Positions 23,005-31,600 of a stretch of 64,000 bases of DNA are shown here, in pieces. The notes beneath the pieces were generated by a model, which saw only the letters and a list, made by a program, of their open reading frames with translations, had not been told where the DNA came from and ran no database searches. Position numbers and translations under genes: made by a program. The stretch's first letter is position 1, and each line of letters starts with the position of its first letter. The stretch comes from Collinsella aerofaciens (lineage in GTDB: Bacteria > Actinomycetota > Coriobacteriia > Coriobacteriales > Coriobacteriaceae). The stretch covers positions 1-64,000 of the forward strand of contig NZ_CABJDK010000005.1 in NCBI RefSeq assembly GCF_902364355.1, given 5' to 3'.

Positions 23005-23093
23005 GGCCGGGGCGGAGGGGGCCGAGTTTCCCCCTTCGCTCCGGCTGCAAGCAGAGTCGCTCAGTGGGAAACTCGGCCCCCTCCGCCCCGGCC
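23005..23093. repeat. 28-bp perfect, extremely GC-rich inverted repeat
   Basis: Arms 23005-23032 and 23066-23093 are exact complements (GGCCGGGGCGGAGGGGGCCG at the outer end) around a 33-base loop. No T run follows, so it is not a standard terminator. It lies after carB and before the shared terminator at 23167. Confidence 0.9.
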
Positions 23094-23166
23094 TGCGGTG
23101 ACTCGGCTGCACCGTGTGCTGCCGAAGGGGCTTTGCGCGATGACTAGGGCTGAATAGAAAATGAGT

Positions 23167-23207
23167 GTGGGCGCCGTCGTTCGTTTGAACGACGGCGCCC
23201 ACGTTTT
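23167..23207. terminator. Bidirectional terminator between carB and gntR
   Basis: A perfect 16-bp stem (23167-23182 with 23187-23202) and 4-base loop, followed by GTTTTG on the plus strand and ATTTTC on the minus strand. It sits 5 bases from the gntR stop codon. Confidence 0.88.
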
Positions 23208-23211
23208 GGAT

Positions 23212-23994
23212 TTATTGGGCTGTGGCGGTGAAGGTTGTTTTGTCGGCGGCGATGTGCACGTGCAGCTTTGCCTGACCGTCGCAGCTGATGAGCACGCCTA
23301 CCTCGAACGGGGTTCCCGTCTTGTCGTAGGTCGAACGCACGATGCGCATCGCCGCCTTACCGGTGTTCTGTCCCAAAAGGCGCGCCTCATGCTTGTCGAG
23401 GTTGACCGTCTCGTAGACGGCATCGACGCTTGCGGGCAGGATGCCGGTCTTTTCCGCGATATAGGCGTAGAGCGAGCCATCCACGTCTTTGCGTGTGAGC
23501 TCGGGGCAAAGTGACACGGGGATATAGACGTAGTTGAGCTCCATGGGTTTGTCGTTGGCGAGACGCAGGCGGCGAATCTCCCAGACGGGTGTCCCCTCGG
23601 GCACTTTGAGCCCAGAGGCGATGCCGCGGACGGCCGGTATGCTTGAAAAGGCGAGAATCTGCGAGCTCGGAACCCGTCCCGCTTCGCGCATCCGCGCGCT
23701 GAAATTCAGGGCCAGGTCGATGCCGGGTGCTGAGGTTTGGGGTTTGATGAACGTGCCCTGCCCACGTTTGCGCACCACGCGCCCCTCGATGACGAGATCT
23801 TGGAAGCAACGGCGCACGGTCGCGCGCGATAACTCTAGCCGCTCACAGATTTCGAGCTCGCGTGGCAGCGGCGTCTTGGTGTCGAACGCCTGGCTGGCGA
23901 TAAGCAGGGCGATTCGATGTTTAAGTTGGACATAGAGCGGCGTATCACCGCTGCGGTCGAAGGGTTCGGAGGCGAGAAACGAGATCATATCCAT
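23212..23994 (-). CDS. GntR-family regulator with UTRA effector domain
   Basis: A 260-residue HutC-subfamily regulator. The N-terminal winged helix spans about residues 15-80 (PLYVQLKHRIALLI, LPRELEICERLELSRATVRRCFQDLVIEGRVVRKRGQGTFI). A UTRA ligand-binding domain runs from about 95 to 255. Such proteins bind phosphorylated sugars or related effectors. The start at 23994 has GGAGGT just upstream. It is divergent from the mannose-type PTS operon, so PTS control is the obvious inference. The region between carries repeated AATAGTTGC motifs. Confidence 0.9.
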   Translation of the reverse strand: MDMISFLASEPFDRSGDTPLYVQLKHRIALLIASQAFDTKTPLPRELEICERLELSRATVRRCFQDLVIEGRVVRKRGQGTFIKPQTSAPGIDLALNFSARMREAGRVPSSQILAFSSIPAVRGIASGLKVPEGTPVWEIRRLRLANDKPMELNYVYIPVSLCPELTRKDVDGSLYAYIAEKTGILPASVDAVYETVNLDKHEARLLGQNTGKAAMRIVRSTYDKTGTPFEVGVLISCDGQAKLHVHIAADKTTFTATAQ

Positions 23995-24302
23995 GGGGTA
24001 CCTCCATGTCGTGGGCGTACGTGACATGGTCTGACACTGCGGAGCAAACCGGAGATGCCAGGCCCGATTCTTGCTGGTATGTATGGTGCATAAGGAACAT
24101 AAAACATTTATCAGGCAATCTACCTGCTATTTTAAAAATAATTAGAAGAAAAAATAATTTAGGCACAAAAATAGTTGCTACCGTTAACCGATGAATAGTT
24201 GCCGTTCACAACTATTTTCTTGTACCGAACATGCCCCGGCGCAACAATAATCTCAGCAAAAAGCAAAGCCGTGCGACACACGGCAGGTCGAGAGGAGACC
24301 GC
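23995..24302. other. Divergent control region between gntR and the PTS operon
   Basis: 308 bases with no gene. The middle (24100-24190) is AT-rich, unlike the surroundings, and should hold both promoters. The operator-like repeats are given separately. I cannot fix -10 and -35 boxes with confidence. Confidence 0.55.
24167..24218 (+). promoter_or_regulatory. Operator-like AATAGTTG repeats upstream of the PTS genes
   Basis: AAAATAGTTG (24168-24177) and its exact complement CAACTATTTT (24209-24218) flank a third direct copy, GAATAGTTGC (24193-24202). The arrangement suggests binding sites for the divergent GntR protein. No footprint data exist in the sequence, so the link is inferred. Confidence 0.55.
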
Positions 24303-24737
24303 ATGCGGTATCTGGTAATGGTTAGTCACGGAACGCTCGCTCCCGGACTGCACAGTGTCCTCAAGATGCTCGGCAATGACGCCCCGAACATCTTGTCGAC
24401 GAGTCTCGTGGACGGCATGGGCGCTGACGAGTATGTCGAGAACGTCAAGGCGATGCTCGCTCCCGTTACCGCCGATGACGAGGTTGTCCTGCTTGGTGAC
24501 ATCCTGGGCGGATCGCCGCTCACCAATGCCATGAACACGCTGGCCGAGAAGGGCCTGCTCGCCCACACCATTGCCTTCGGCGGCATGAACCTGCCCATGG
24601 CTATGACCGCCATGATGGGGCTTGCCACCATGGACCTGGATTCCCTCAAGCAGATGATGCTGCAGGAGGGCAAGAACGGTATGTCCGAGCTCGTTGTCCC
24701 GACCGATGACGCCGACGACGAGGACGACGACATCTAG
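24303..24737 (+). CDS. PTS mannose/fructose/sorbose-family EIIA
   Basis: A 144-residue EIIA of the mannose family. His9 in MVSHGTLAPG is the phosphorylated residue, accepting phosphate from HPr. DILGGSPLTNA is a second family motif. The acidic tail (DDADDEDDDI) is unusual in charge. GAGAGGAG before the ATG at 24303 fixes the start; the upstream ATG at 24231 is rejected. First gene of a complete IIA-IIB-IIC-IID operon whose sugar cannot be read from the sequence. Confidence 0.92.
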   Translation: MRYLVMVSHGTLAPGLHSVLKMLGNDAPNILSTSLVDGMGADEYVENVKAMLAPVTADDEVVLLGDILGGSPLTNAMNTLAEKGLLAHTIAFGGMNLPMAMTAMMGLATMDLDSLKQMMLQEGKNGMSELVVPTDDADDEDDDI

Positions 24738-24816
24738 GCAGCGCATCCGCCCAAATTTTCGTGATGGAGCGGGGGTTAAGAGGAAAGACCCCCGGTGATA
24801 AAGAAAGGGAGAACGC

Positions 24817-25305
24817 ATGATTTCGTTCATCCGCATTGACGACCGCATGATCCATGGACAGACCGTTACCCGTTGGGCCCTCGAGTATCCCTGCGACGGT
24901 CTTATCGCCGTCAACGACGCTGCGGCGTCCAACCCCGTGCTCAAGGAGGCCTACAAGAGTGCCTCGGGCAAGAAGACGTTCGTGTGGACCAAGGAGCACT
25001 TCAAGGAGGTCTCCGAGAAGGTTCTCAAGTCCGACACCAAGTACTTCCTGATCACCAAGAACCCGCTCGACATGAAGGAACTTCTCGTCGATTTTGGCTT
25101 TAAGCCCGGCATGGACCGCATCATCGTCGGTCCCTGCAACGATCGTCCCGGCACCACCAAGCTCGGCAACAACCAGTCGATCACGCAGGAAGAGGCCCAG
25201 GCGCTCGAGGATCTCACCAACGCCGGCTACACGGTCGAGTTCGCCCTTATCAAGGAGAAGTCCATCGGTGAGTGGCCCAAGTTCCGCGGTCAGTTTGGCT
25301 TCTAG
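24817..25305 (+). CDS. PTS mannose-family EIIB
   Basis: A 162-residue EIIB. The N-terminal RIDDRMIHGQ contains the phospho-accepting His13, and GPCNDRPGTTK follows in the middle. It passes phosphate from EIIA to the incoming sugar at the membrane. AAAGGGAG precedes the ATG. It lies 79 bases after the IIA gene, in the same orientation. Confidence 0.94.
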   Translation: MISFIRIDDRMIHGQTVTRWALEYPCDGLIAVNDAAASNPVLKEAYKSASGKKTFVWTKEHFKEVSEKVLKSDTKYFLITKNPLDMKELLVDFGFKPGMDRIIVGPCNDRPGTTKLGNNQSITQEEAQALEDLTNAGYTVEFALIKEKSIGEWPKFRGQFGF

Positions 25306-25377
25306 TTAGGCGCCAGCCGCATTTTGGTATCTACAGCCCTTGGTGAAAGGGGCTGAGGAATAAAGAAAGGGGAAAGC

Positions 25378-26235
25378 ATGGCAATCAATGCATTCCAAGC
25401 CGCGCTGTTCGGCCTGTTCGCCTGCCTGGCATCACTGCCTGGCATGGGCGGCACGACGATCGGCAACTACACTCTGGGTCGTCCTCTGGTCGCCGGCCTC
25501 ATCGTCGGCATCATCATGGGCGATATGCAGACGGGCATCCTCGTCGGCGCTGCCATCCAGGTTGTCTACATCGCTCTCGTGACCCCCGGCGGAACCGTCT
25601 CCGCCGACGTCCGCGCCGTGTCCTATATCGGCATCCCGCTGGCGATCCTCGCCATCAAGAACTCGGGCATCGATCCCGCCTCCGCTGAGGCTGCCGGCAT
25701 GGCCGCATCCCTCGGTGCCGCCGTCGGCACGCTCGGCACTGTGCTCTTCTATGGCACCGCCACCATCAACCTGGTGTGGCAGGGCATGGGGTGGAAGTGG
25801 CTCGAGAAGGGCGATCTCCACAAGCTCTACCTGGTCAACAACGTTCTGCCTTGGATTGGTCACATCGTCTGCTCGTTCCTCCCGACGTTCATCATCACCA
25901 TGGGCGGCACCGCCATGGTCGACCTCATGAAGACCTACATGCCCATGGACGGCATCGCGATGAAGACGCTGTTCACCGTCGGCTCGCTGCTGCCTACCGT
26001 CGGTATCGCCATCCTGCTCAAGCAGGTCATCTCCAAGCCGACGGACTTCCTCACGTTCTTCTTCGGCTTCACCCTGTCCGCTGTCATGGGATGCAACCTG
26101 ATTGCCGCTGCCGGCATCGGCTGCTTCTTCGCCCTGATCAACTATGAGATCGCTTCGCTCAAGATCGACCTCGCAAACGCTCCCAAGGCAGCTATCGCCT
26201 CGGGCTCCGATGATGAGGAAGAGGAGGACATCTAA
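25378..26235 (+). CDS. PTS mannose-family EIIC permease
   Basis: A 285-residue membrane subunit with about 8-10 hydrophobic segments from residue 5 to about 265. Typical EIIC-Man motifs include the N-terminal GMGGTTIGNYTLGRPLV, then GIIMGDMQTGILVGAAIQ. It forms the sugar channel with EIID. The C-terminus is acidic. AAGGGG lies before the ATG. Its stop codon overlaps the start of the IID gene by one base, so the two are translationally coupled. Confidence 0.95.
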   Translation: MAINAFQAALFGLFACLASLPGMGGTTIGNYTLGRPLVAGLIVGIIMGDMQTGILVGAAIQVVYIALVTPGGTVSADVRAVSYIGIPLAILAIKNSGIDPASAEAAGMAASLGAAVGTLGTVLFYGTATINLVWQGMGWKWLEKGDLHKLYLVNNVLPWIGHIVCSFLPTFIITMGGTAMVDLMKTYMPMDGIAMKTLFTVGSLLPTVGIAILLKQVISKPTDFLTFFFGFTLSAVMGCNLIAAAGIGCFFALINYEIASLKIDLANAPKAAIASGSDDEEEEDI

Positions 26236-27062
26236 TGGCAGAGAAGAAGAAACTCTCTAAGAAAACGCTTGCCAAGTCGTTCCGCAACTGGTCCTATGGC
26301 AACCTGACTTGCTTCTCGCAGGAGCACATGCAGACCTTCGGTTACTTGTGCGCCATGCTTCCGATCGTCGAGGAGCTCTACGACACGCCCGAGGAGCAGA
26401 AGCAGGCCCTCCAGACCTACTCCGCGTTCTTCAACACCGAGCCGCAGATCGGCACCATGATTGTCGGCGTCACCGCCGGCCTCGAGGAGGCTCGCGCAAA
26501 CGGCGAGGCCATCGACGACGACGCCATCAACGGCATCCGCGCCGGCCTCATGGGCCCGCTCGCCGGCCTTGGCGACTCGCTGATCGTCGGTACCCTGATC
26601 CCGATCCTGCTCGGTATCGCCCTCGGTCTCTCGACCGGCGGCTCCCCGCTCGGCGCTATCTTCTATATCGTCGTGTGGAACCTGCTCATGTACCTCGGCA
26701 TGCGCTTTGCCTACAACCAGGGCTATGAGCTCGGCGGCAAGGCGGTCGAGGCACTGGTCGGCCCCAAGGCCAAGGCTCTGCGTGATTCCATCGTGATGGT
26801 CGGTACCATGGTCATCGGTGCCGTGGGCGCAACTTGGGTCTCCATCACCTGCAGCCCCAACCTGGTGCTGCCCGGCGGCGGTAAGTTCCAGGACACGCTC
26901 GATGGCATCTATCCGCACCTGCTGCCGATGGTCTTCATCATCTTCTGCTGGTACATGATGACCAAGAAGAAGGTCAACCCCATCGTTATGATGCTGATTC
27001 TCGTTGTGATCGCATTTGTGGGCGTTCTCATTGGCTTCTTCGACCCGGCACTGAGCTACTAG
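26235..27062 (+). CDS. PTS mannose-family EIID permease
   Basis: A 275-residue EIID subunit. The N-terminal amphipathic region WSYGNLTCFSQEHMQTFGY is diagnostic. GPLAGLGDSLIVGTLIPI lies in the middle, and membrane helices sit mainly in the C-terminal half. It completes the transport complex with EIIC. A terminator lies 22 bases downstream. Confidence 0.95.
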   Translation: MAEKKKLSKKTLAKSFRNWSYGNLTCFSQEHMQTFGYLCAMLPIVEELYDTPEEQKQALQTYSAFFNTEPQIGTMIVGVTAGLEEARANGEAIDDDAINGIRAGLMGPLAGLGDSLIVGTLIPILLGIALGLSTGGSPLGAIFYIVVWNLLMYLGMRFAYNQGYELGGKAVEALVGPKAKALRDSIVMVGTMVIGAVGATWVSITCSPNLVLPGGGKFQDTLDGIYPHLLPMVFIIFCWYMMTKKKVNPIVMMLILVVIAFVGVLIGFFDPALSY

Positions 27063-27084
27063 TCATCATCCCCTGGCCCCCTGT

Positions 27085-27122
27085 AAGGCCGTGCGGCCTC
27101 AACCGCACGGCCTTCTGATTTT
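27085..27122 (+). terminator. Terminator of the PTS operon
   Basis: AAGGCCGTGCGG (27085-27096) pairs perfectly with CCGCACGGCCTT (27103-27114), followed by CTGATTTT. Confidence 0.85.
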
Positions 27123-27257
27123 GCGCCGCCCTTCAAGGGCAATATGGCCAGCGACCTCCATCGCCTACACGACACCCGCTATATTGCTCTTGAAAGATGA
27201 CGTATTCGACAAACGATGCACTTGCGCATGATGCACACTTTGCACGAGGAGGACCAT

Positions 27258-27584
27258 ATGCACGAGAAACATGGACACGACCTTTCACGCGACGACTTGA
27301 TTCGCGAGGCAAAGATGCAGACCGATGCTATTCAGCGGCTCAATGTTTGGCTGCGCCTGGGCTATTCGCTCGTGGCGATTGGCTTTTTGATGGGGATGTG
27401 GGGTATGCAGGGCGGCCCCGGCTGGGGTGTCCCCGTGGGCATCGTGTGCCTGGTGGTGGGCACTCCGCTTTCGATCGTGCTTAAGGTCGGCACGACCAAC
27501 GCCAAAAAGAATGTCGAGCGCATGCTCGAGGCCGCTGGTGTCGACGTTGAGGAGCTTATGCGATGCAAGAAGGACGAGCAATAG
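27258..27584 (+). CDS. Small membrane protein with His-rich N-terminus
   Basis: A 108-residue protein beginning MHEKHGHDLSRDD. Two hydrophobic helices are visible at about residues 31-50 (LRLGYSLVAIGFLMGMW) and 57-77. A charged C-terminal segment (NAKKNVERMLEAAGVDVEEL) follows. The start at 27258 has GAGGAGG upstream; the ATG at 27216 lacks one. I do not recognise a family. It precedes a MarR regulator by 68 bases in the same direction. Metal binding by the N-terminal His cluster is possible but unsupported beyond composition. Confidence 0.65.
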   Translation: MHEKHGHDLSRDDLIREAKMQTDAIQRLNVWLRLGYSLVAIGFLMGMWGMQGGPGWGVPVGIVCLVVGTPLSIVLKVGTTNAKKNVERMLEAAGVDVEELMRCKKDEQ

Positions 27585-27652
27585 ACTTCCGCGTTGGGGT
27601 ATCATAAATAATTGTTGCGAATGTTAACTAATGTACGGCAAATGACGGTTTT

Positions 27653-28129
27653 ATGGCCCTTCTAGAGTTGCAAAGGACAATATCCCCAGTGGATTACGAT
27701 GACGTCGCTCGAAAACTGATTGTGTACTCACGTTCCCTTGCCAAGGGATCCTTGAGTGCTGCCGGCGGCGCCAGTGTGGGCGAGGCACCGGTTTTACAGT
27801 ATCTATCGGGTATTGACGGTGATGTCATTCCCTCCGAGATTGCCAAGAAGCTGAAATTCTCCCGTGCGCGCATGTCGCATATCTTGGATTCACTCGAGAG
27901 TAAGGGTTACGTTCAGCGCAGGACTGATCCAAACGATCGTCGGCGTGTGCTGGTGAGCATTACCGAGGAAGGCCGTGATTTCGCGGCGAAAAAAAATGCC
28001 GAGAGTGTGGCATCGCTCTCGAAACAACTCTCAGCGCTCGGCGAGCACGATGCCCAGGAGCTCGTGCGCATCCTGAATAAAGCTTACAGCCTTACCTATG
28101 ATGCCGACGACTACCTGGACAATCTATAA
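27653..28129 (+). CDS. MarR-family transcriptional regulator
   Basis: A 158-residue winged-helix regulator. The DNA-binding region spans about residues 60-110: IPSEIAKKLKFSRARMSHILDSLESKGYVQRRTDPNDRRRVLVSIT. The wing motif D-x-N-D-R-R is characteristic. Helices at both ends should form the dimer interface. No strong Shine-Dalgarno precedes the ATG. The upstream small membrane protein may be its target or partner; effector unknown. Confidence 0.88.
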   Translation: MALLELQRTISPVDYDDVARKLIVYSRSLAKGSLSAAGGASVGEAPVLQYLSGIDGDVIPSEIAKKLKFSRARMSHILDSLESKGYVQRRTDPNDRRRVLVSITEEGRDFAAKKNAESVASLSKQLSALGEHDAQELVRILNKAYSLTYDADDYLDNL

Positions 28130-28571
28130 GGATAAAGGCAGACATTTAGGTGCATCATGAAATGCATCCGGGGCAATTGTGCCCATCAGCCACCGTCAAC
28201 ATCTCATTCCAAACAAAATCAGCCAACGTACGTCATGGCAATCCCCGGTAGGTCGCAGGGTGGCGGCTGAGCCTTTCTCTCGGGAAACTTCGCGAAGCCC
28301 AGTTCCCGAGGGAAAGGTATGGTCTGTGTAATACCAGATAAACAGTACATTTTTGCTAGATTGGTATCTGACTGAAGAACCAATTGGTATGGCTTATTAA
28401 GCCCACCTTGCCGTTGACGCTCATTTTACTGCCGCTGGTGGACTTCCGAACTTGGTTGCGCAAGTGCTCCCATATATTGATATGACCTAGTAGGTGGCTA
28501 TCTGGTTACTACCAGTTGGCCCCTTGGTAACGGGTGGCCCCATTGTGCGGAATGTACCGAACATCCCCGTT
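28130..28571. other. Intergenic region upstream of the GH31 gene
   Basis: No gene is supported. It contains the hairpin at 28272-28317 and, at 28334-28396, two ATTGGTAT motifs that could be regulator sites. The GH31 promoter is expected here, but no confident -35/-10 pair was found. Confidence 0.5.
28272..28317. repeat. 15-bp inverted repeat after marR
   Basis: Arms 28272-28286 and 28303-28317 (CCTTTCTCTCGGGAA against CCTTTCCCTCGGGAA after inversion) differ at one wobble position, with a 16-base loop. No T run follows, so a terminator role is doubtful. Confidence 0.7.
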
Positions 28572-28593
28572 TGATACGTTTTCCCATGCTGCC

Positions 28594-28602
28594 GGGGGGG
28601 GG
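28594..28602 (+). repeat. G9 homopolymer 40 bases upstream of the GH31 start
   Basis: Nine consecutive G residues lie between the likely promoter region and the GTG start at 28643. Tracts of this kind can change length by slippage and alter expression; this is a hypothesis here. Confidence 0.6.
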
Positions 28603-28642
28603 CGTCCTCGGCACCTCAGCATCTCGGAAGAAAGGAGACCAG

Positions 28643-31600
28643 GTGCGCAGGAATTCCATTTTTACGAAACGGTGGGTGAAGGGAAGCGCGGTCCTCGTTG
28701 CCACTGCAGCGACGCTCGTGTTTGCCAATCCCCAGCAGGCGATTGCCACGCCACTCAAGGGCGTCGACTCAGCGACCGTGTCCCAGTCTGCCTCGAATGT
28801 CGTCGACATCGATTTCGCTGACGGCATCAAGGGCCGTATTACGTTCCTCGAGGACGGTATTTTCCGTTATAACGTCGACCCCAAGGGTGAGTTTTCCGAT
28901 TACGCCACGCCGCGCAGTAAGTCCCACACGGCTAAAATCCAGGCTCAGCCCGATACCTCGGACACCTACAGCAAGCCGAGTGCGACGGTTGCCGACAAGG
29001 GCGACACTATCGAGATCACCGGCGGAAAGGCGACCGTGATCCTGGACAAGGCGACTGGCAAGATGAGTATCAAGTCAGGCGACCGTGTCGTGGTTTCCGA
29101 GTCCGCGTCCCTCGACCTTGATAAGAAGGGTACCGTCCAGACGCTCGCCAAGGAGAAGTCCGAGAACTTCTTTGGCGGCGGCACCCAGAACGGACGCTTC
29201 CTGCACACCAACCAGACCATCGCCATCTCCAACACGAACAACTGGACCGATGGCGGCGTTGCCTCGCCCAACCCGTTTTATTGGACGAGTGACGGCTACG
29301 GCGTACTCCGAAACACGTTTGCAGAGGGTTCCTACGACTTCGGTTCCACGGACTCATCGACGGTCACGACTTTGCACAGCGAGAATGAGTTTGATGCCTA
29401 CTACTTCGTGGCGACCAACGAGGGCGCTTCGAACGTGGCAACCGAGATGCTGCAGGACTACTACAAGGTGACCGGTAACCCGGTACTGCTGCCCGAGTAC
29501 GGGTTCTACCTTGGTCATCTTAATGCCTATAACCGTGATGGCTGGTCAACGACCTCGGGTCAAAAGAAGTGGGAGACCAAGGGCAGCAAGTCCTCGAGCG
29601 AGAAGGGCGACGTTAAGTACGAGTCTGGCATGTCGACGGGCTACAAGCTCGACGGCACACTTGCGGCCGAGACGCTCAACGGTGAGGGCCCTTCGGTTGA
29701 TACCGAGAACATGAAAGCGACCGATTTCGACCGCCAGTTCTCTGCTCGGCAGGTTATCGATGACTACGAGGACAACGACATGCCGCTCGGTTGGTTCCTG
29801 CCGAACGACGGCTACGGCGCCGGCTATGGCCAGAACGGTTACTACAAGACCGGCGGCGTCAACTCCGACGGAACGAGCTCGGCTGACCGTCTTAACGCTG
29901 TGCGTGCCAATGTCGACAACCTTAAGAAGTTCACCGAGTATGCCAACTCCAAGGGTGTGAGCACGGGCTTGTGGACCCAGTCCAACCTTGAGCCCGACAG
30001 CAACTCCGAGACCCCGTGGCACCTGCTTCGCGACTTCGACGCCGAGGTCAAGACGGGAGGCATCTCTACCCTTAAGACCGACGTCGCCTGGGTTGGATCT
30101 GGCTACTCCTTTGGTCTTAATGGCATCAAGACAGCTTATGACACGGTGACGACCGGCGCCAACAAGCGCCCCAACATCATCACGCTCGATGGCTGGGCCG
30201 GCACGCAGCGCTTTGGCGGCATTTGGACCGGCGACCAGTATGGCGGTAACTGGGAGTACATTCGCTTCCATATCCCCACGTATATCGGTCAGAGTCTTTC
30301 GGGCAACCCCAACATCGGCTCCGACATGGATGGCATCTTTGGCGGCGACCCCATCATCTCTGCGCGTGACTATCAGTGGAAGACGTTCACGCCCTCTATG
30401 CTCGACATGGACGGTTGGGGCACCTACCGCAAATCGCCCATGACGCACGGCGATCCCTACACAGGCATCTCGCGCTTCTACCTCAAGCTCAAGGCGCAGC
30501 TCATGCCCTATATCTACACGAGCGCGGCCTCGGCGGCCAACATCGACACGGGTAACGGCGATGCCGGCCTGCCCATGATCCGCGCCATGCTGCTTTCCGA
30601 CAACTCCGAGTACGCCGCAAGCACTTCGACGCAGTACCAGTATATGTTCGGTGAGAACTTCCTAGTGGCACCGGTGTATCAGGATACCCAGGCAGATGAG
30701 AACGGCAACGACATTCGCAATGGGATTTACCTCCCCAACTACGGCACCGACGAGAATCCCACCATCTGGATCGACTACTTCTCGGGTAAGCAGTATCGCG
30801 GCGGCCAGGTTCTCAACAATTACGAGGCTCCGCTTTGGAAGCTGCCGCTGTTTGTGAAGGCCAACGCTATCGTGCCGATGTACGCCGAGAACAACAACCC
30901 CGAGGCCGTGAGCGACACCAACACCAAGGGTACCGACCGCAGCCAGCGTATCGTCGAGTTCTTCGCCACCGAGGGCGACGGCACCTTTACGCAGTACGAG
31001 GACGACGGCTCCTCCATCGAGAACAACACGACTGAGGACGATTCCTACGGCACGATCGACAATATCTCCTACGGTGAGCATGTGAGCACCGTCTACAGCT
31101 CCAAGGCCGCAGGCGGCACCGCGACCTTTACCGCCGAGGCCTCGCAGGGCGGCTACAACGGCTACGACTCCAACCGCACCACGACCTTCGTGGCCAATGT
31201 GTCCGCCAAGCCCACGAGCGTTGTCGCCAAGAACGGCGGATCCGCACTCAACGTGGTTGAGGTCGACTCGCAGGAGACCTTTGACGCCGCGACCCCCGAG
31301 GCCGGCCAGGCGGTCTACTTCTACAGCGAGACCCCCAACCTCAACCACTACGGCAGCGATGCGGACGGCACCGAGGCCGAGCAGGGCGAGAGCTTCAACA
31401 ACACCAAGATCACCACGAACCCCAAGGTCTACGTCAAGTTCGCGAAGACCGATGTTGCTGCAGCGGCGCAGACGCTTGAGCTGGGCGGTTTCGTGAACGC
31501 CGACGCCACGCTCACAGCCGATCGCCTCAACGAGAACCTCTCCGCACCCACGAACCTTGCTGCCCCCGAGGACGCCACGACCCCAACGAGCATCAAGCTC

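Noticed and set aside
28534..28821. Separate small gene overlapping the GH31 start
   Set aside because: Out-of-frame shadow through the G9 tract without ribosome binding site.
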